Positions 43,853 through 53,097 of a stretch of 64,000 nucleotides of DNA are shown here, one piece after another. Under the pieces are notes generated by a model. It did not search any database, was not told where the DNA came from, and saw nothing but the letters and a program-made list of their open reading frames with translations. The stretch is from CAYGVT01 sp964353355 (GTDB lineage Archaea > Thermoplasmatota > DTKX01 > GCA-020343715), in NCBI GenBank assembly GCA_964353355.1, contig CAYGVT010000070.1, forward strand, positions 62,001 through 126,000. Reading direction: 5' to 3'. Positions within the stretch are counted from its first letter, which is position 1. Each line of letters opens with the position of its first letter. The position numbers were made by a program, and so were the translations under genes.

Positions 43853-44365
43853 ATGACGGACGACCGCATGGGGCTGGACGAGTACTTCATGCGGGTCGCG
43901 TTCCTGGTGAGCCAGCGCTCGACCTGCCTGCGCCGCAGGGTCGGCGCAATCGTCGTGAAGCAGAAGCGCATCCTCACGACGGGCTACAACGGGGCGCCCC
44001 GCAACATCCCCCACTGCCTCGAGGTCGGGTGCCTGCGAGAGCAGCTGGGCATCAAGCCAGGCGAGCGGCACGAGCTGTGCCGCGGCGTGCACGCCGAGCA
44101 GAACGCCATCATCCAGTCGGCCGTCTTCGGCGTGCCCATCGAGGGCGGCACGCTCTACACCACGACCTTCCCCTGCGTGCTCTGCTCGAAGATAATCATC
44201 AACGCCGGGCTCAAGGAAGTGGTCTACTCCAAGGGCTACCTTGACGACCTGAGCAAGCAGATGCTCGAGCAGAGCGGCATCCTGCTGCGGCGCATCGCAC
44301 CCCCGGATGGCGCCGACGCCAAGCCCATAGGCGACGGGGACGAGTGCGACCTGTCGATGTGCTGA
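43853..44365 (+). CDS. Deoxycytidylate (dCMP) deaminase
   Basis: 170 residues, zinc-dependent deaminase of the dCMP deaminase/ComEB group. Zinc and catalytic motifs HAEQNAI and PCVLCSK; N-terminal RRRVGAIVVKQKRILTTGYNG is typical. Makes dUMP for thymidylate synthesis. The start is ATG 43853, 28 nt after a TATA box; a longer open frame upstream is the shadow of the signal peptidase gene. The last Cys residues (DECDLSMC) are unexplained. Confidence 0.92.
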   Translation: MTDDRMGLDEYFMRVAFLVSQRSTCLRRRVGAIVVKQKRILTTGYNGAPRNIPHCLEVGCLREQLGIKPGERHELCRGVHAEQNAIIQSAVFGVPIEGGTLYTTTFPCVLCSKIIINAGLKEVVYSKGYLDDLSKQMLEQSGILLRRIAPPDGADAKPIGDGDECDLSMC

Positions 44366-44410
44366 GCGCCCTGGGATGGTCACTCCCAGGTGTCGGAATA
44401 GGGAAGACAT

Positions 44411-44419
44411 ATTTAATTA
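44411..44419 (+). promoter_or_regulatory. TATA box of the TPR gene
   Basis: ATTTAATTA centred 24 nt before ATG 44439, which favours that start over the GTG at 44427. Confidence 0.55.
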
Positions 44420-44438
44420 GCCCAGGGTGGATGCCCCG

Positions 44439-45239
44439 ATGGCCCTGGAGGATGCGGCGAGCGCCTGGGTCGAGTGCGAACCCCAGGAGGTCGAGGCCCT
44501 GACCGAAGACGTCTCCTCATTCAAGACGGTCGACGACTGGGAGGGCGACGCCACCATCATGCTCACGAGGGGCGACATCTTCGGGGCGCTGCACATCTAC
44601 GAGGAGATCCTCAAGGTCTACCCGCAGTACACCAAGGCCTGGTACAACCGGGCGGTCATCCTGGCGGCGTACGTCAAGGACTACCGCGCGGCCCTGTGGG
44701 CCTACGACCAGGCGCTGGCCATCGAGCCCAAGAACCCCGACATACTTCATAACAAGGCCAAGCTCATGCTCGACCTCGGGATGTACGATGAGGCGGAGAA
44801 GGGGTTCATCAAGGTGCTGCAGCAGCGGCCCAACTACACCAAGTCCCTGATGGGGCTCGCGATAGCCTGCGTCAACACGGGCAGGTTCGTGGATGCCAAC
44901 CGCGCCATCGAGCTGGCCGAGAGGCACAAGCTCGCCAAGGACGAGAAGGCCAACCTGCTCTCCCTCAAGGCCATCGTCCTCAACAACATCGGCAAGAGCA
45001 AGCAGTCCGTCAAGGTGGCCAAGGCCGCGCTCGCCCTCAACCCCAAGGACGACTCGCTGTGGGAGACGATGGGCATCTCCTACTACAACCTCAAGAAGTT
45101 CCGCGAGTCCATCGCCTGCCTGAACCGGGCGATACAGCTCAATCCCCAGGGCGCGAGCGCCAGGCAGATGAAGCGCGACATCCTTGACAGCCTCGCGGAC
45201 ATGGGCATCACGGTCCACGACGACGAGCCGGGCCTGTAG
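44439..45239 (+). CDS. TPR-repeat protein
   Basis: 266 residues made of about five tetratricopeptide repeats from residue 40 to 240 (for example AWYNRAVILAAYVKDYRAAL, ILHNKAKLMLDLGMYDEAEK, LWETMGISYYNLKKFRESIA). No signal peptide, so a cytoplasmic scaffold for protein contacts. Followed 25 nt later by the zinc-knuckle gene, probably one operon. Partner unknown. Confidence 0.87.
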   Translation: MALEDAASAWVECEPQEVEALTEDVSSFKTVDDWEGDATIMLTRGDIFGALHIYEEILKVYPQYTKAWYNRAVILAAYVKDYRAALWAYDQALAIEPKNPDILHNKAKLMLDLGMYDEAEKGFIKVLQQRPNYTKSLMGLAIACVNTGRFVDANRAIELAERHKLAKDEKANLLSLKAIVLNNIGKSKQSVKVAKAALALNPKDDSLWETMGISYYNLKKFRESIACLNRAIQLNPQGASARQMKRDILDSLADMGITVHDDEPGL

Positions 45240-45264
45240 GGGCCTCATGCGGGGGAGGCGGAGC

Positions 45265-46101
45265 ATGGGCGAAGAGGGCGAGGGAGGCGCACCGGGCACG
45301 GGAGGCGCACCGGGCACGGGAGGGGGCACCTCCGGGGAGGGGGGGACGGACGACGTCGGCATGGAGGGGGTCGTCCCTGCCATCGGGGCCTGCGCCAACT
45401 GCGGCTCCCCCGTATCGGAGGGGACCGCCCGGGTCTTCTACGAGGTGCCCACCTGCCCCGACTGCTTCCACGCCCTGGGGCTGATGCGGCTGGCGCTCGT
45501 GCCCGCGCCGGAGGAGGACGCGCTGCTCGCGCGCGCGATTTGCGAGGGCATCGGGCCCCTGTCGATAGTACAGGAACTGCGCATGACGGGCCTGGCGAAG
45601 TTCGCGGGCCTCCTGCCGCAGACGCTGGGGGGCGAGCTGGTCGCCTCGGCCGCCGTGGCGGCCGGCAGGCTCGACGCCTCGGGCGTCATCAGGACGGCCA
45701 TCGCCGCGCGGGCCGTCGCGCGCGACGGCACGGACAGGGTCCGCGCGGACGGCGGCACCGTCAACGTCCTGCTCCACCTCGCCAGCCTCCTCATCTACGA
45801 GATCGCCATCGCCGCCATGGTCCGCGCCGGCGTGGTCCGGAGGGGTCCCATGGGCGAGGAGGGCGAGTGGCAGTACGAGTACCTGGAGGACGCGCCCCCC
45901 GCCGACGGCACGGGCCCCGCCCCCGGCACCGGCGGCATCGCCACCCCCCCCGGCGACGACCGGGCCTCCTTTGTCCCCTACGCGAGGGACATGCGCGCCT
46001 CCGGAGACGCCCTGCTCTCGGACCTGGAGGGCCTGCCGGGCGTCGACCGCGCGCACGTGGCAAGGCTGAGGAAGCGCCTCGGGGAGCTCCTCAAGGCCTG
46101 A
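45265..46101 (+). CDS. Protein with N-terminal four-Cys zinc site, unknown
   Basis: 278 residues from ATG 45265, preceded by GGGGGAGG about 7 nt upstream; ATG 45247 has no such site. Residues 1-40 are Gly-rich with a duplicated GAPGTG unit, then Cys43, 46, 64 and 67 (CANCG ... CPDC) form a zinc knuckle. The middle (about 75-190) is helical and hydrophobic in part (LLHLASLLIYEIAIAAMV); the end (DLEGLPGVDRAHVARLRKRL) looks like a helix-hairpin-helix. Together these could suit nucleic acid binding. No family recognised. Confidence 0.72.
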   Translation: MGEEGEGGAPGTGGAPGTGGGTSGEGGTDDVGMEGVVPAIGACANCGSPVSEGTARVFYEVPTCPDCFHALGLMRLALVPAPEEDALLARAICEGIGPLSIVQELRMTGLAKFAGLLPQTLGGELVASAAVAAGRLDASGVIRTAIAARAVARDGTDRVRADGGTVNVLLHLASLLIYEIAIAAMVRAGVVRRGPMGEEGEWQYEYLEDAPPADGTGPAPGTGGIATPPGDDRASFVPYARDMRASGDALLSDLEGLPGVDRAHVARLRKRLGELLKA

Positions 46102-46266
46102 CCGGGCCGGCTCATGGGAAATCCAACGGACATCGGGGCCCCGGTCAATGGATGGGTCCCCCTTTCATTAGGTCCTAACGTTGCCCTTATGTCAACGCCC
46201 TATTGTACATGAACGTGCGCGAGGGAGGTCGGGCCGTGTCCCGGGGTGTCTCCTCGCAGTGAGGGC
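46102..46266. other. Gap between convergent genes, nothing recognised
   Basis: 165 nt between two stops on opposite strands. Slightly A/T-richer in the middle (46160-46215). No gene, tRNA or clear hairpin seen; presumably terminators for both sides. Confidence 0.4.
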
Positions 46267-46968
46267 CTAGCCTTCCCCCATGCCCTCGGGCCAGTAGACG
46301 GCATCGTCCTCCTCCTCCGGTTCCTCCCCCCGTGACGGGAACGACGTCCAGTCCAACGCCCCGCCGCCGGTGTGGCCGAGCGCGCACACGTAGACCTCGG
46401 AGGAGGCCTTCCTGGAGGCCTCCGGCTTGGCGCGCTTGACGCGCTCGAACCTCGTGCGAAGCGCGGCAACGAAGGGGCCCAGCTCAGTTCCTGCGAAAAG
46501 CTTCACGAGCAACCCCCCGCCCGGCCGGAGCATGGGCAGCCCGAAGTCGACCGCGAGGCGCCCGAGCTCCACCGATCGCGCGTGGTCGACGTCGTAGGCG
46601 CCCGAGATGTTCGGGGACATGTCAGAAAGGACCGCATCGACCGCCCTGCCCCCGAGGGCGGCGCGGACCTCGTTCTGCGTGCTCGGCTCCCGCAGGTCGC
46701 CCTTCACGAAGACGACGCCCTCGACCGGCTCGACCGCGTCCAGGTCGACGCCCACCACGAAGCCCCTCCGTCCCGCGACCTGGGCGGCCACCTGGCTCCA
46801 ACCGCCGGGCGCGCATCCCAGGTCGAGCACCACGGCTCCCGGACGCACAAGGCGGAACCGCCGGTTGAGCTGCAGGAGCTTGTAAGACGCGCGGCTGCGG
46901 TAGTCCTCCCGTTTCGCCCTGCGGGTATAGGGGTCCCGCCGGTGCTCGATGACCCACCGCTTGCTCAT
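46267..46968 (-). CDS. rlmE: FtsJ/RlmE-type 2'-O-ribose rRNA methyltransferase
   Basis: 233 residues from ATG 46968. SAM site LDLGCAPGGWSQ, and the K-D-K-E tetrad in SRASYKLLQ, LSDMSPN, LLVKLFAG and SSEVYV. Methylates a 2'-OH of large-subunit rRNA or tRNA. The last ~30 residues are acidic. Two TATA-like boxes upstream (ACCTTATGCC near 46990 and CCTTTTATCC near 47045) would place starts at 46968 or at the in-frame ATG 47019, so an N-terminus 17 residues longer is possible. Divergent from the surface-protein operon. Confidence 0.92.
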   Translation of the reverse strand: MSKRWVIEHRRDPYTRRAKREDYRSRASYKLLQLNRRFRLVRPGAVVLDLGCAPGGWSQVAAQVAGRRGFVVGVDLDAVEPVEGVVFVKGDLREPSTQNEVRAALGGRAVDAVLSDMSPNISGAYDVDHARSVELGRLAVDFGLPMLRPGGGLLVKLFAGTELGPFVAALRTRFERVKRAKPEASRKASSEVYVCALGHTGGGALDWTSFPSRGEEPEEEDDAVYWPEGMGEG

Positions 46969-47099
46969 CGGGGGCCGCAAGGGTCGCGGGGGGCATAAGG
47001 TTGCCGTCCTGCCGACCATCCCGACGGCATTGCCCCGCGAGGATGGATAAAAGGCGCGCCCCGCGCTCCCGCGAATCTCACGCGGGCCCGTCATGTACC

Positions 47100-47117
47100 G
47101 TTCACCTAATGGTGAAC
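47100..47117. promoter_or_regulatory. Palindrome 1 upstream of the surface-protein operon
   Basis: GTTCACC-TAAT-GGTGAAC, perfect 7-bp arms with a 4-nt spacer, about 90 nt before the TATA box of the giant-protein operon and about 130 nt from the rlmE start. Operator-like; no protein assigned. Confidence 0.55.
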
Positions 47118-47121
47118 GATG

Positions 47122-47144
47122 GTGCGAAATGTACATTTTTGCAC
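47122..47144. promoter_or_regulatory. Palindrome 2 upstream of the surface-protein operon
   Basis: Core AAATGTACATTT (47127-47138) is a perfect 12-bp palindrome, flanked by GTGC on the left and GCAC on the right with 1 and 2 unpaired bases. Only 4 nt after palindrome 1. A likely regulator-binding site. Confidence 0.6.
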
Positions 47145-47195
47145 GTTTACATGCAGATGGCCGTGATTCCGAAAATGGACCGGGGGTAGCGATAA

Positions 47196-47205
47196 CTTTT
47201 TATAT
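47196..47205 (+). promoter_or_regulatory. TATA box of the giant surface-protein operon
   Basis: CTTTTTATAT predicts transcription from about 47225-47230. A GGAGGG Shine-Dalgarno follows at 47232-47237, so the message is led, unlike many in this window. Confidence 0.65.
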
Positions 47206-47243
47206 CCTCATGGGGCTCATCCGCAGTAACCGGAGGGAATCGT

Positions 47244-50200
47244 ACGACTGCAAAGAGAGTAGTAGCCTTAGCGAGCCTGTTGGTCCTGTTCGGCCTCCTC
47301 GTGGTACTCGCGACCGCGGTATCCGCGGCCGACGACACCCCCCCCACGGTCGTGGGCCCGACGGACCGGCCAGGCGCCGATGTTGTGTGGTACAAGGACC
47401 AGGAATACACGCTGAACGCGACCGGTTCGAGGGACGACAAGGGCATCGTCTCGTACAAGTGGGAGGTGTTCGACCCGGCCGACGCCATTACCGAGTTCAC
47501 CTCCACCACCCCGACCGCGCGTTGGACCCCCACGTCCTTCGGCATCTACAAGGTCATCTCATGGGCCTATGACGCCGCGGGCAACAAGGGCGCGTACGTC
47601 TACGCCATCGACGTCGTCGAGGTCATCCCGGCCCAGCTCATCAAGGACACCTCGGTCAACTACGACCACAGCGTGGCCGTCACGAGCGGCGAGCTGAACT
47701 ACACGAACACCGACATCACCGTCACCGGCGGCCGGAAGGGCGAGGGCACCTCGGTGTCGAGGGGCGAGATGTTCTCCGAGGACGTCAACCAGAAGAGCGG
47801 CAAGTACCCCGGCGTATGGCAAACACCCTACGGCGGGGACCCATACTACGGCACCATCACGAGGGACACATCCGTCAAGCTCGTGGGCGCAGCGTCCATC
47901 AAGTGCGAACCGACGTCCTACTACACCTATGGCTTCGAGTACGTCTTCGACAACCCCGCCGACCTCACAGCGGTCAATATGCTCACCTTCTGGATGAGAT
48001 GCGACAGCTCGTCCTACCCATATGTCTACGAAATCTACTTCTTCGGGCCTGGCGGCATGAGCAGCTGGAACAGCTACTACTACTCGTACTGCTACTACTA
48101 TGGCAATTACCAGACCTCTGGGACATGGCAGGGGATCTCCATCTCCACGGATATGAACCGTGTCAACTATGGCTACTCGTACAATTACGACCCCGCCCAG
48201 TGCTACTCGATCTGGTTCTACGCCTACACCTACTATACACCCGTATGGATAGACTGCGTGTATCTGTCCAAGGACAACTACATTGACAACATCACCGAAT
48301 CCGCCTCGCCCACTGGCCCATGGGCCGGCTACTGGTCCGGAGGCACCACATCCACCAACGCCTATGTGGGCTCAAAGTCCGTATCGATGTATGTCAGCGG
48401 CACCAGCTACATCAACTACTACTGGAACACCCCCGTGGACCTCTCGAGCTACAATGCCCTCAGGTTGTTCAACTGGTACCCCAACTACTACTACATCCAG
48501 TTCTATGGCATGTACTTCTACTCGTCCAGTGGCTACGCCTACATGTCGATGAGCCACTACTTCCACTTCTACGCCACGTACATGAACAGTCGGTGGTTCC
48601 TCGCGAACGTCCCGTTCGATAGAACGGGGTACTACAACTACGGCGTCGACTGGACCAAGATCACGAACATGCGTTTCTACACCTACGCCTACTACTCCGG
48701 CTATTGCGATATCGACGGCCTCGAGTTCTACGCGGCCACGGGGGCGGCGGGTGGCGCACCTACGTTGCAGGAGACCATCCCCCACGGCATCTACGCGATG
48801 CAGACCGGCAAGCTGACGATGCAGGACGTCAGGTTCAGCTCGCCCGCGGCCTGGGGCGCCTTCGTGAGGTGCGACAATGACCTCACCATCAGGTCCTCCA
48901 CCTTCGACGGCCTGTGGGGCACCATGCACCCGAGCATCCTCACCGAGGCCCAGACCTACGGCGGCATCCTGGCCTTCAACGCCAACAACGTCCTGCTGGA
49001 CGGCATCACCATCACGAAGGCCTCGTCCTCGGGCATATACGTCCAGAACTCCAACATCATGGCCAGGAACCTGGACTTCTCGGGCTACGGGGCAGGCTTC
49101 CCCGGCGCCGCAGGGCTCATCATAGCGGAGTCGAACACCAGGGTGAACGAGGTCGACACGGTCACGGTGGAGAAAAGCAGGTTCCATGACGCGCCGGGCG
49201 GCTCGGGCATCATGGTGCTGTCCCAGAACGCCCTGGGCGACGCCACGGTGATGATCGACAGGGTCGTCGCGAGCTCCAACGGCGTCTACGGCGTCTCCAT
49301 AGAGGTCGTCGGCATGACCGGCAACCTGACCGTCAACATCGAAGATTCGGAGTTCCAGCTCAACACGGACTCAGGGTTCGCCTTCGTGGCGCACGACTGC
49401 AAGGCCAACGTCAGGAGCAAGGTCAAGTTCACCATCACCTCCTCGGAGGCAATCGAGAACGGAGGCTACGGCTTCCTCTTCTCCGTCAAGAAGGGCGTGA
49501 TGTCGGCGACGGGCACCGTGACCGACGTGTCTAGCTACGACAACGAGGCCAATGGCCTCGGGTTCGACATCGCCTCGATGGGCGGCGAGTTCAAGATGCT
49601 GTTCGTAGGCATCGATTCTTACGACAACATCGCCAACGGCATGTTCTCGAAGGTCACCCAGGCCAAGTTCAAGGACCCGCAGGGCAACGAGGTCGTGGGC
49701 AACGGGAAGCTCATTGTGGACATTCGCGACAGCGCATTCAGGAGCAACGACAACGACGGCGTCCATGACGAGTACTCCGCCTCTTCCAGCTACAACGACG
49801 CGAACCGGCCCGTCGTCCGGTACGAGCTGAAGGCGACCCGCGTGGCGTTCGAGCGGAACGGACGGCACGGCTACTCCGTCCAGCCCAACGGCAACCCCTC
49901 GTACTCCCCGCGCGAGGTGTACTACGAGTTCCAGGGCTGCACGTTCTCCGACAACACCCGCGACGGTTTCTACAACCTGCACCAGTCCCAGAACTACTAC
50001 TACTACGATGGCCTCTACAACCGCGAGCACTACATGTTCTACGACTGCAACTTCACGTACAACATGCGCGGCATCGAGAACCAGCTGGGCTCGATGTCGT
50101 ACGCGTACAACCACAACGGCGAGAGCACCATCCACGCCTTCCGCTGCAGGTTCCAGGACAACGACTACGAGACCATCCGGTGCACGGGGTACGATTACAT

Positions 50201-53096
50201 CTACGGTGGTGCCATGATAACCGGTGTCGAGTTCCGCGTGGAGGACTCCCTCCTCGACGGCTACGTGCATCTCGACATCAGCGGTGTCCATGACGGGTAC
50301 GGTTACCTGAGCATAACCCCGTACATCAGGGTGTACCTCATCAACGACACGTACACCTCCGACGTCCCGATGCTGCTGCGGTTCACGGGCGAGATGTACT
50401 CGTACTACGCACCCATCGAGACGACCCTTGTCTACAAGAACGTGAAGCACACCTCGCCCAGCACCGGCGATGGTTTGCGTGTCGACATGTCCAGCGGCTG
50501 CTACCTGAAGGCCATCGTCGACGTGGAGGACATGGTTTTCGAGAACCCGCTCGGCGACGGCATCCACGCCACCTTCGGCACCACATACCAGTGGCAACAG
50601 GGCAAGGCGGTGACCGTCCGCCTCATCGTCCGCAACGTCGAGATCAACTACCCGATGGAGAAGGGCATTTACACTGAGATCGTCCACGTCAGCGCCGCCG
50701 GCGCATCCCAGAAGGGCTCGTACACGCTCGAGAACGTGACGATAAGGAGCCCCGAGGTGGCCATCAAGACGCAGAACCTGGACGGCGAGATACGCAACTG
50801 CCACTTCTTCAACCCCAAGCAGGAGAACATATACACGTACTACGGCGTCATCGACGTGTACGAGTCCGAGGTCGGCGCCATCGCCGAGTCGAACCTGCGC
50901 GTCGACGAGAAGGGCGCCATCCGCCTGTGGTTCCAGATGGGCGTCAGGGTAATCTGGAAGGGCACCAGCGACCCGGTCATAGGAGCGTCCGTCGAGATCA
51001 AGGACAACTCGTGGAACATCCTCGGCATCAACGCCATCAACTCCCCCGACCCCGTCGTGTTCACGAACCTGAACGCCTACACGGTGCTGCCCGAGGGCAT
51101 CTTCACCAAGAACCCCTACATCATCACCGTGGACTTCCTCGGCATCGTCAAGGAGGTCCGCACGCAGGTGGACAAGAACACCGAGGTCACCATCGAGCTC
51201 GTGGACGACATCGCCCCCAGGCTCACCATCGAATCGCCCAAGGATGGCCAGGAGCAGCGCGAGCAGAGCGTGCTCGTCAAGGGCACGGCCTACGACAAGC
51301 ACACGGGCCTCGACCGCGTGATGGTCTCGACCGACGGCAAGATCTGGCGCCGGGCGACCATCGACCCCAACAACGGGTTCACCTACACGTACAACCTCGA
51401 GGGCCTCGCCGAGGGTCTGACCATCATCCGCGTGAGGTCTTACGACCTCGCCGGCAACTTCAAGGAGGGCTCTGCGACCATCCTGGTCGACAGCACACCG
51501 CCCCAGCTCAACGTCATCACCCCGACGGACGGCATGAGGACGAGCAAGCGCTCGCTCGAGATAGTGGGCACGACCGACGTGGGCGCGAAGGTCTACATCA
51601 ACGACAGGCCCATCGACATCCAGTACACCCTCATCAGCCACCAGCTCGTGCTCGCCGAGGGCCCGAACGCCATCAAGGTGGCTGCGGTGGACTACCTGGG
51701 CAACGTCAACGAGGTCGTGCGGTACGTGACGCTCGACACCCAGGCCCCGTACATCGCCATGGTGACCGAGGACCAGGTCGTAAGCACCCCGGAGGTCACG
51801 GTCATCGGCCTGACCGAGGTCACCGACGTCACCATCAAGGTCGCGGGCTCGCCGGTCGCGGTCGATGCGGAGGGCAGGTTCACGGCCAGGGTCATGCTCA
51901 AGGAGGGCCTGAACAAGGTCGAGGTCTACGGGGTCGACGGCGTCGGCAACGACCGCATCGTCCTCCTCTCCCTGACGCTCGACAGGACGGCCCCGTGGGT
52001 GAGGCTCATCGAACCCAGCGGTACCATGGTCGTCGAGAAGGACATCCTGGTGTCTGGCTTCGTCGAGATAGGCTCGAGCGTGTTCATCAACGACCGCGAG
52101 GTCGACGTCACGTTCGGCCACTTCGAGACCACGGTGTCGGCCCTCGAGGGCGACTTCAAGCTGCACATCGTGGCAATGGACGAGGCCGGCAACGAGGCGG
52201 TCCTCGACCGCGTGCTGCGCGTCGACACCGTGCCGCCTGCCCTCGAGGTCAGGCAGCCAGCGGACAACTTCGTGACCAACGAGCCGACCGTGGCCGTCGT
52301 GGGCGCCATAGCCCTCGATGACGAGCGGGAGGGCGACATCCGGTTCCTGGAGCTCTACATCAACGACGTGCCCCGCCTGTTCAACTTCCAGTCGGGCGAG
52401 TTCTCGCAGGACCTGATGCTCGAGGAGGGCGTCAACCGCATCGTTGTGCGCGCCGTGGACCTCGCTGGCAACCAGGCGTCGGTCACACGCACCGTGATGC
52501 TGGACTCCCAAGCGCCATACCTGAGCGCGCAGGTCGGCAACGTCCGGATGGACTCGAACTGGAACGAGCCGGTGTCGCTCAGCGACTTCGTCTACGTCGC
52601 TGGCTTCACCGAGATCGGCGCGGCGCTGACCATCGACGGGGTCTCCGTCGAGGTCGACGCCGAGACGGGTTCCTTCAACTACTCGATGACGCTGCCAGAG
52701 CCGACCGGCGACCTGCGCATCGCCACCAAGACCATCCGGGTCGTGTCGACCGACCCGGCGGGCAACGTGGCGACCCACGAGCAGGCGGTCAACAGGATAA
52801 CCACCGTCGAGAAGACCGAGGAGGGCGCAGGCACGGCCCAGTGGCTCGTGCTCGTGCTCGCCCTGGTCATCTTCGGCCTGTCCTTCGCAGGCGCGATGGG
52901 CTACCAGCGCATGCAGGCCCAGGAGGAGCTCATCGAGGAGCTCGGCTCCAAGCCGACGCCCGTCGTGACCCCGGAGGGCAAGGTCGTGTCCTCGCCGCCG
53001 GCCAGGCCCGTGAGGGGCGGCCGCGCGAGGGCCAAGCCCCCTGCGGAGAAGGGCGACGAGGTGGTAGTGGACCTCGACAAGGAGGAGGTGAAGTAG
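47244..53096 (+). CDS. Giant surface protein A: PKD-like, two jelly-roll, beta-helix, six Ig-like repeats, membrane anchor
   Basis: About 1950 residues. The signal peptide is MTAKRVVALASLLVLF onwards, cleaved near VSA-ADD, if translation starts at ACG 47244; this codon follows GGAGGG with a 6-nt gap, while no ATG, GTG or TTG exists in frame between the TAA at 47193 and TTG 47280. Order: PKD/Ig-like (47330-47640), two Tyr-rich jelly-roll domains (about 47815-48280, 48290-48740), right-handed parallel beta-helix (48750-50880), carboxypeptidase-regulatory-like domain (50900-51200), six Ig-like repeats (51205-52790; TPPQLNVITP, TAPWVRLIEP, VPPALEVRQP openings), membrane helix near 52840-52905 and a charged ~60-residue tail. 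Extracellular adhesin, sugar-binding or structural stalk are possible; first gene of the operon. Confidence 0.9.
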   Translation, partial: TTAKRVVALASLLVLFGLLVVLATAVSAADDTPPTVVGPTDRPGADVVWYKDQEYTLNATGSRDDKGIVSYKWEVFDPADAITEFTSTTPTARWTPTSFGIYKVISWAYDAAGNKGAYVYAIDVVEVIPAQLIKDTSVNYDHSVAVTSGELNYTNTDITVTGGRKGEGTSVSRGEMFSEDVNQKSGKYPGVWQTPYGGDPYYGTITRDTSVKLVGAASIKCEPTSYYTYGFEYVFDNPADLTAVNMLTFWMRCDSSSYPYVYEIYFFGPGGMSSWNSYYYSYCYYYGNYQTSGTWQGISISTDMNRVNYGYSYNYDPAQCYSIWFYAYTYYTPVWIDCVYLSKDNYIDNITESASPTGPWAGYWSGGTTSTNAYVGSKSVSMYVSGTSYINYYWNTPVDLSSYNALRLFNWYPNYYYIQFYGMYFYSSSGYAYMSMSHYFHFYATYMNSRWFLANVPFDRTGYYNYGVDWTKITNMRFYTYAYYSGYCDIDGLEFYAATGAAGGAPTLQETIPHGIYAMQTGKLTMQDVRFSSPAAWGAFVRCDNDLTIRSSTFDGLWGTMHPSILTEAQTYGGILAFNANNVLLDGITITKASSSGIYVQNSNIMARNLDFSGYGAGFPGAAGLIIAESNTRVNEVDTVTVEKSRFHDAPGGSGIMVLSQNALGDATVMIDRVVASSNGVYGVSIEVVGMTGNLTVNIEDSEFQLNTDSGFAFVAHDCKANVRSKVKFTITSSEAIENGGYGFLFSVKKGVMSATGTVTDVSSYDNEANGLGFDIASMGGEFKMLFVGIDSYDNIANGMFSKVTQAKFKDPQGNEVVGNGKLIVDIRDSAFRSNDNDGVHDEYSASSSYNDANRPVVRYELKATRVAFERNGRHGYSVQPNGNPSYSPREVYYEFQGCTFSDNTRDGFYNLHQSQNYYYYDGLYNREHYMFYDCNFTYNMRGIENQLGSMSYAYNHNGESTIHAFRCRFQDNDYETIRCTGYDYIYGGAMITGVEFRVEDSLLDGYVHLDISGVHDGYGYLSITPYIRVYLINDTYTSDVPMLLRFTGEMYSYYAPIETTLVYKNVKHTSPSTGDGLRVDMSSGCYLKAIVDVEDMVFENPLGDGIHATFGTTYQWQQGKAVTVRLIVRNVEINYPMEKGIYTEIVHVSAAGASQKGSYTLENVTIRSPEVAIKTQNLDGEIRNCHFFNPKQENIYTYYGVIDVYESEVGAIAESNLRVDEKGAIRLWFQMGVRVIWKGTSDPVIGASVEIKDNSWNILGINAINSPDPVVFTNLNAYTVLPEGIFTKNPYIITVDFLGIVKEVRTQVDKNTEVTIELVDDIAPRLTIESPKDGQEQREQSVLVKGTAYDKHTGLDRVMVSTDGKIWRRATIDPNNGFTYTYNLEGLAEGLTIIRVRSYDLAGNFKEGSATILVDSTPPQLNVITPTDGMRTSKRSLEIVGTTDVGAKVYINDRPIDIQYTLISHQLVLAEGPNAIKVAAVDYLGNVNEVVRYVTLDTQAPYIAMVTEDQVVSTPEVTVIGLTEVTDVTIKVAGSPVAVDAEGRFTARVMLKEGLNKVEVYGVDGVGNDRIVLLSLTLDRTAPWVRLIEPSGTMVVEKDILVSGFVEIGSSVFINDREVDVTFGHFETTVSALEGDFKLHIVAMDEAGNEAVLDRVLRVDTVPPALEVRQPADNFVTNEPTVAVVGAIALDDEREGDIRFLELYINDVPRLFNFQSGEFSQDLMLEEGVNRIVVRAVDLAGNQASVTRTVMLDSQAPYLSAQVGNVRMDSNWNEPVSLSDFVYVAGFTEIGAALTIDGVSVEVDAETGSFNYSMTLPEPTGDLRIATKTIRVVSTDPAGNVATHEQAVNRITTVEKTEEGAGTAQWLVLVLALVIFGLSFAGAMGYQRMQAQEELIEELGSKPTPVVTPEGKVVSSPPARPVRGGRARAKPPAEKGDEVVVDLDKEEVK

Positions 53097-53097
53097 G

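Noticed and set aside
47093..47572. Open frame with ATG 47210 (MGLIRSNRRESYDC) as start of protein A
   Set aside because: It is in a different frame, gives no signal peptide, and soon runs antisignal through gene A; joining it would need a frameshift not otherwise indicated.
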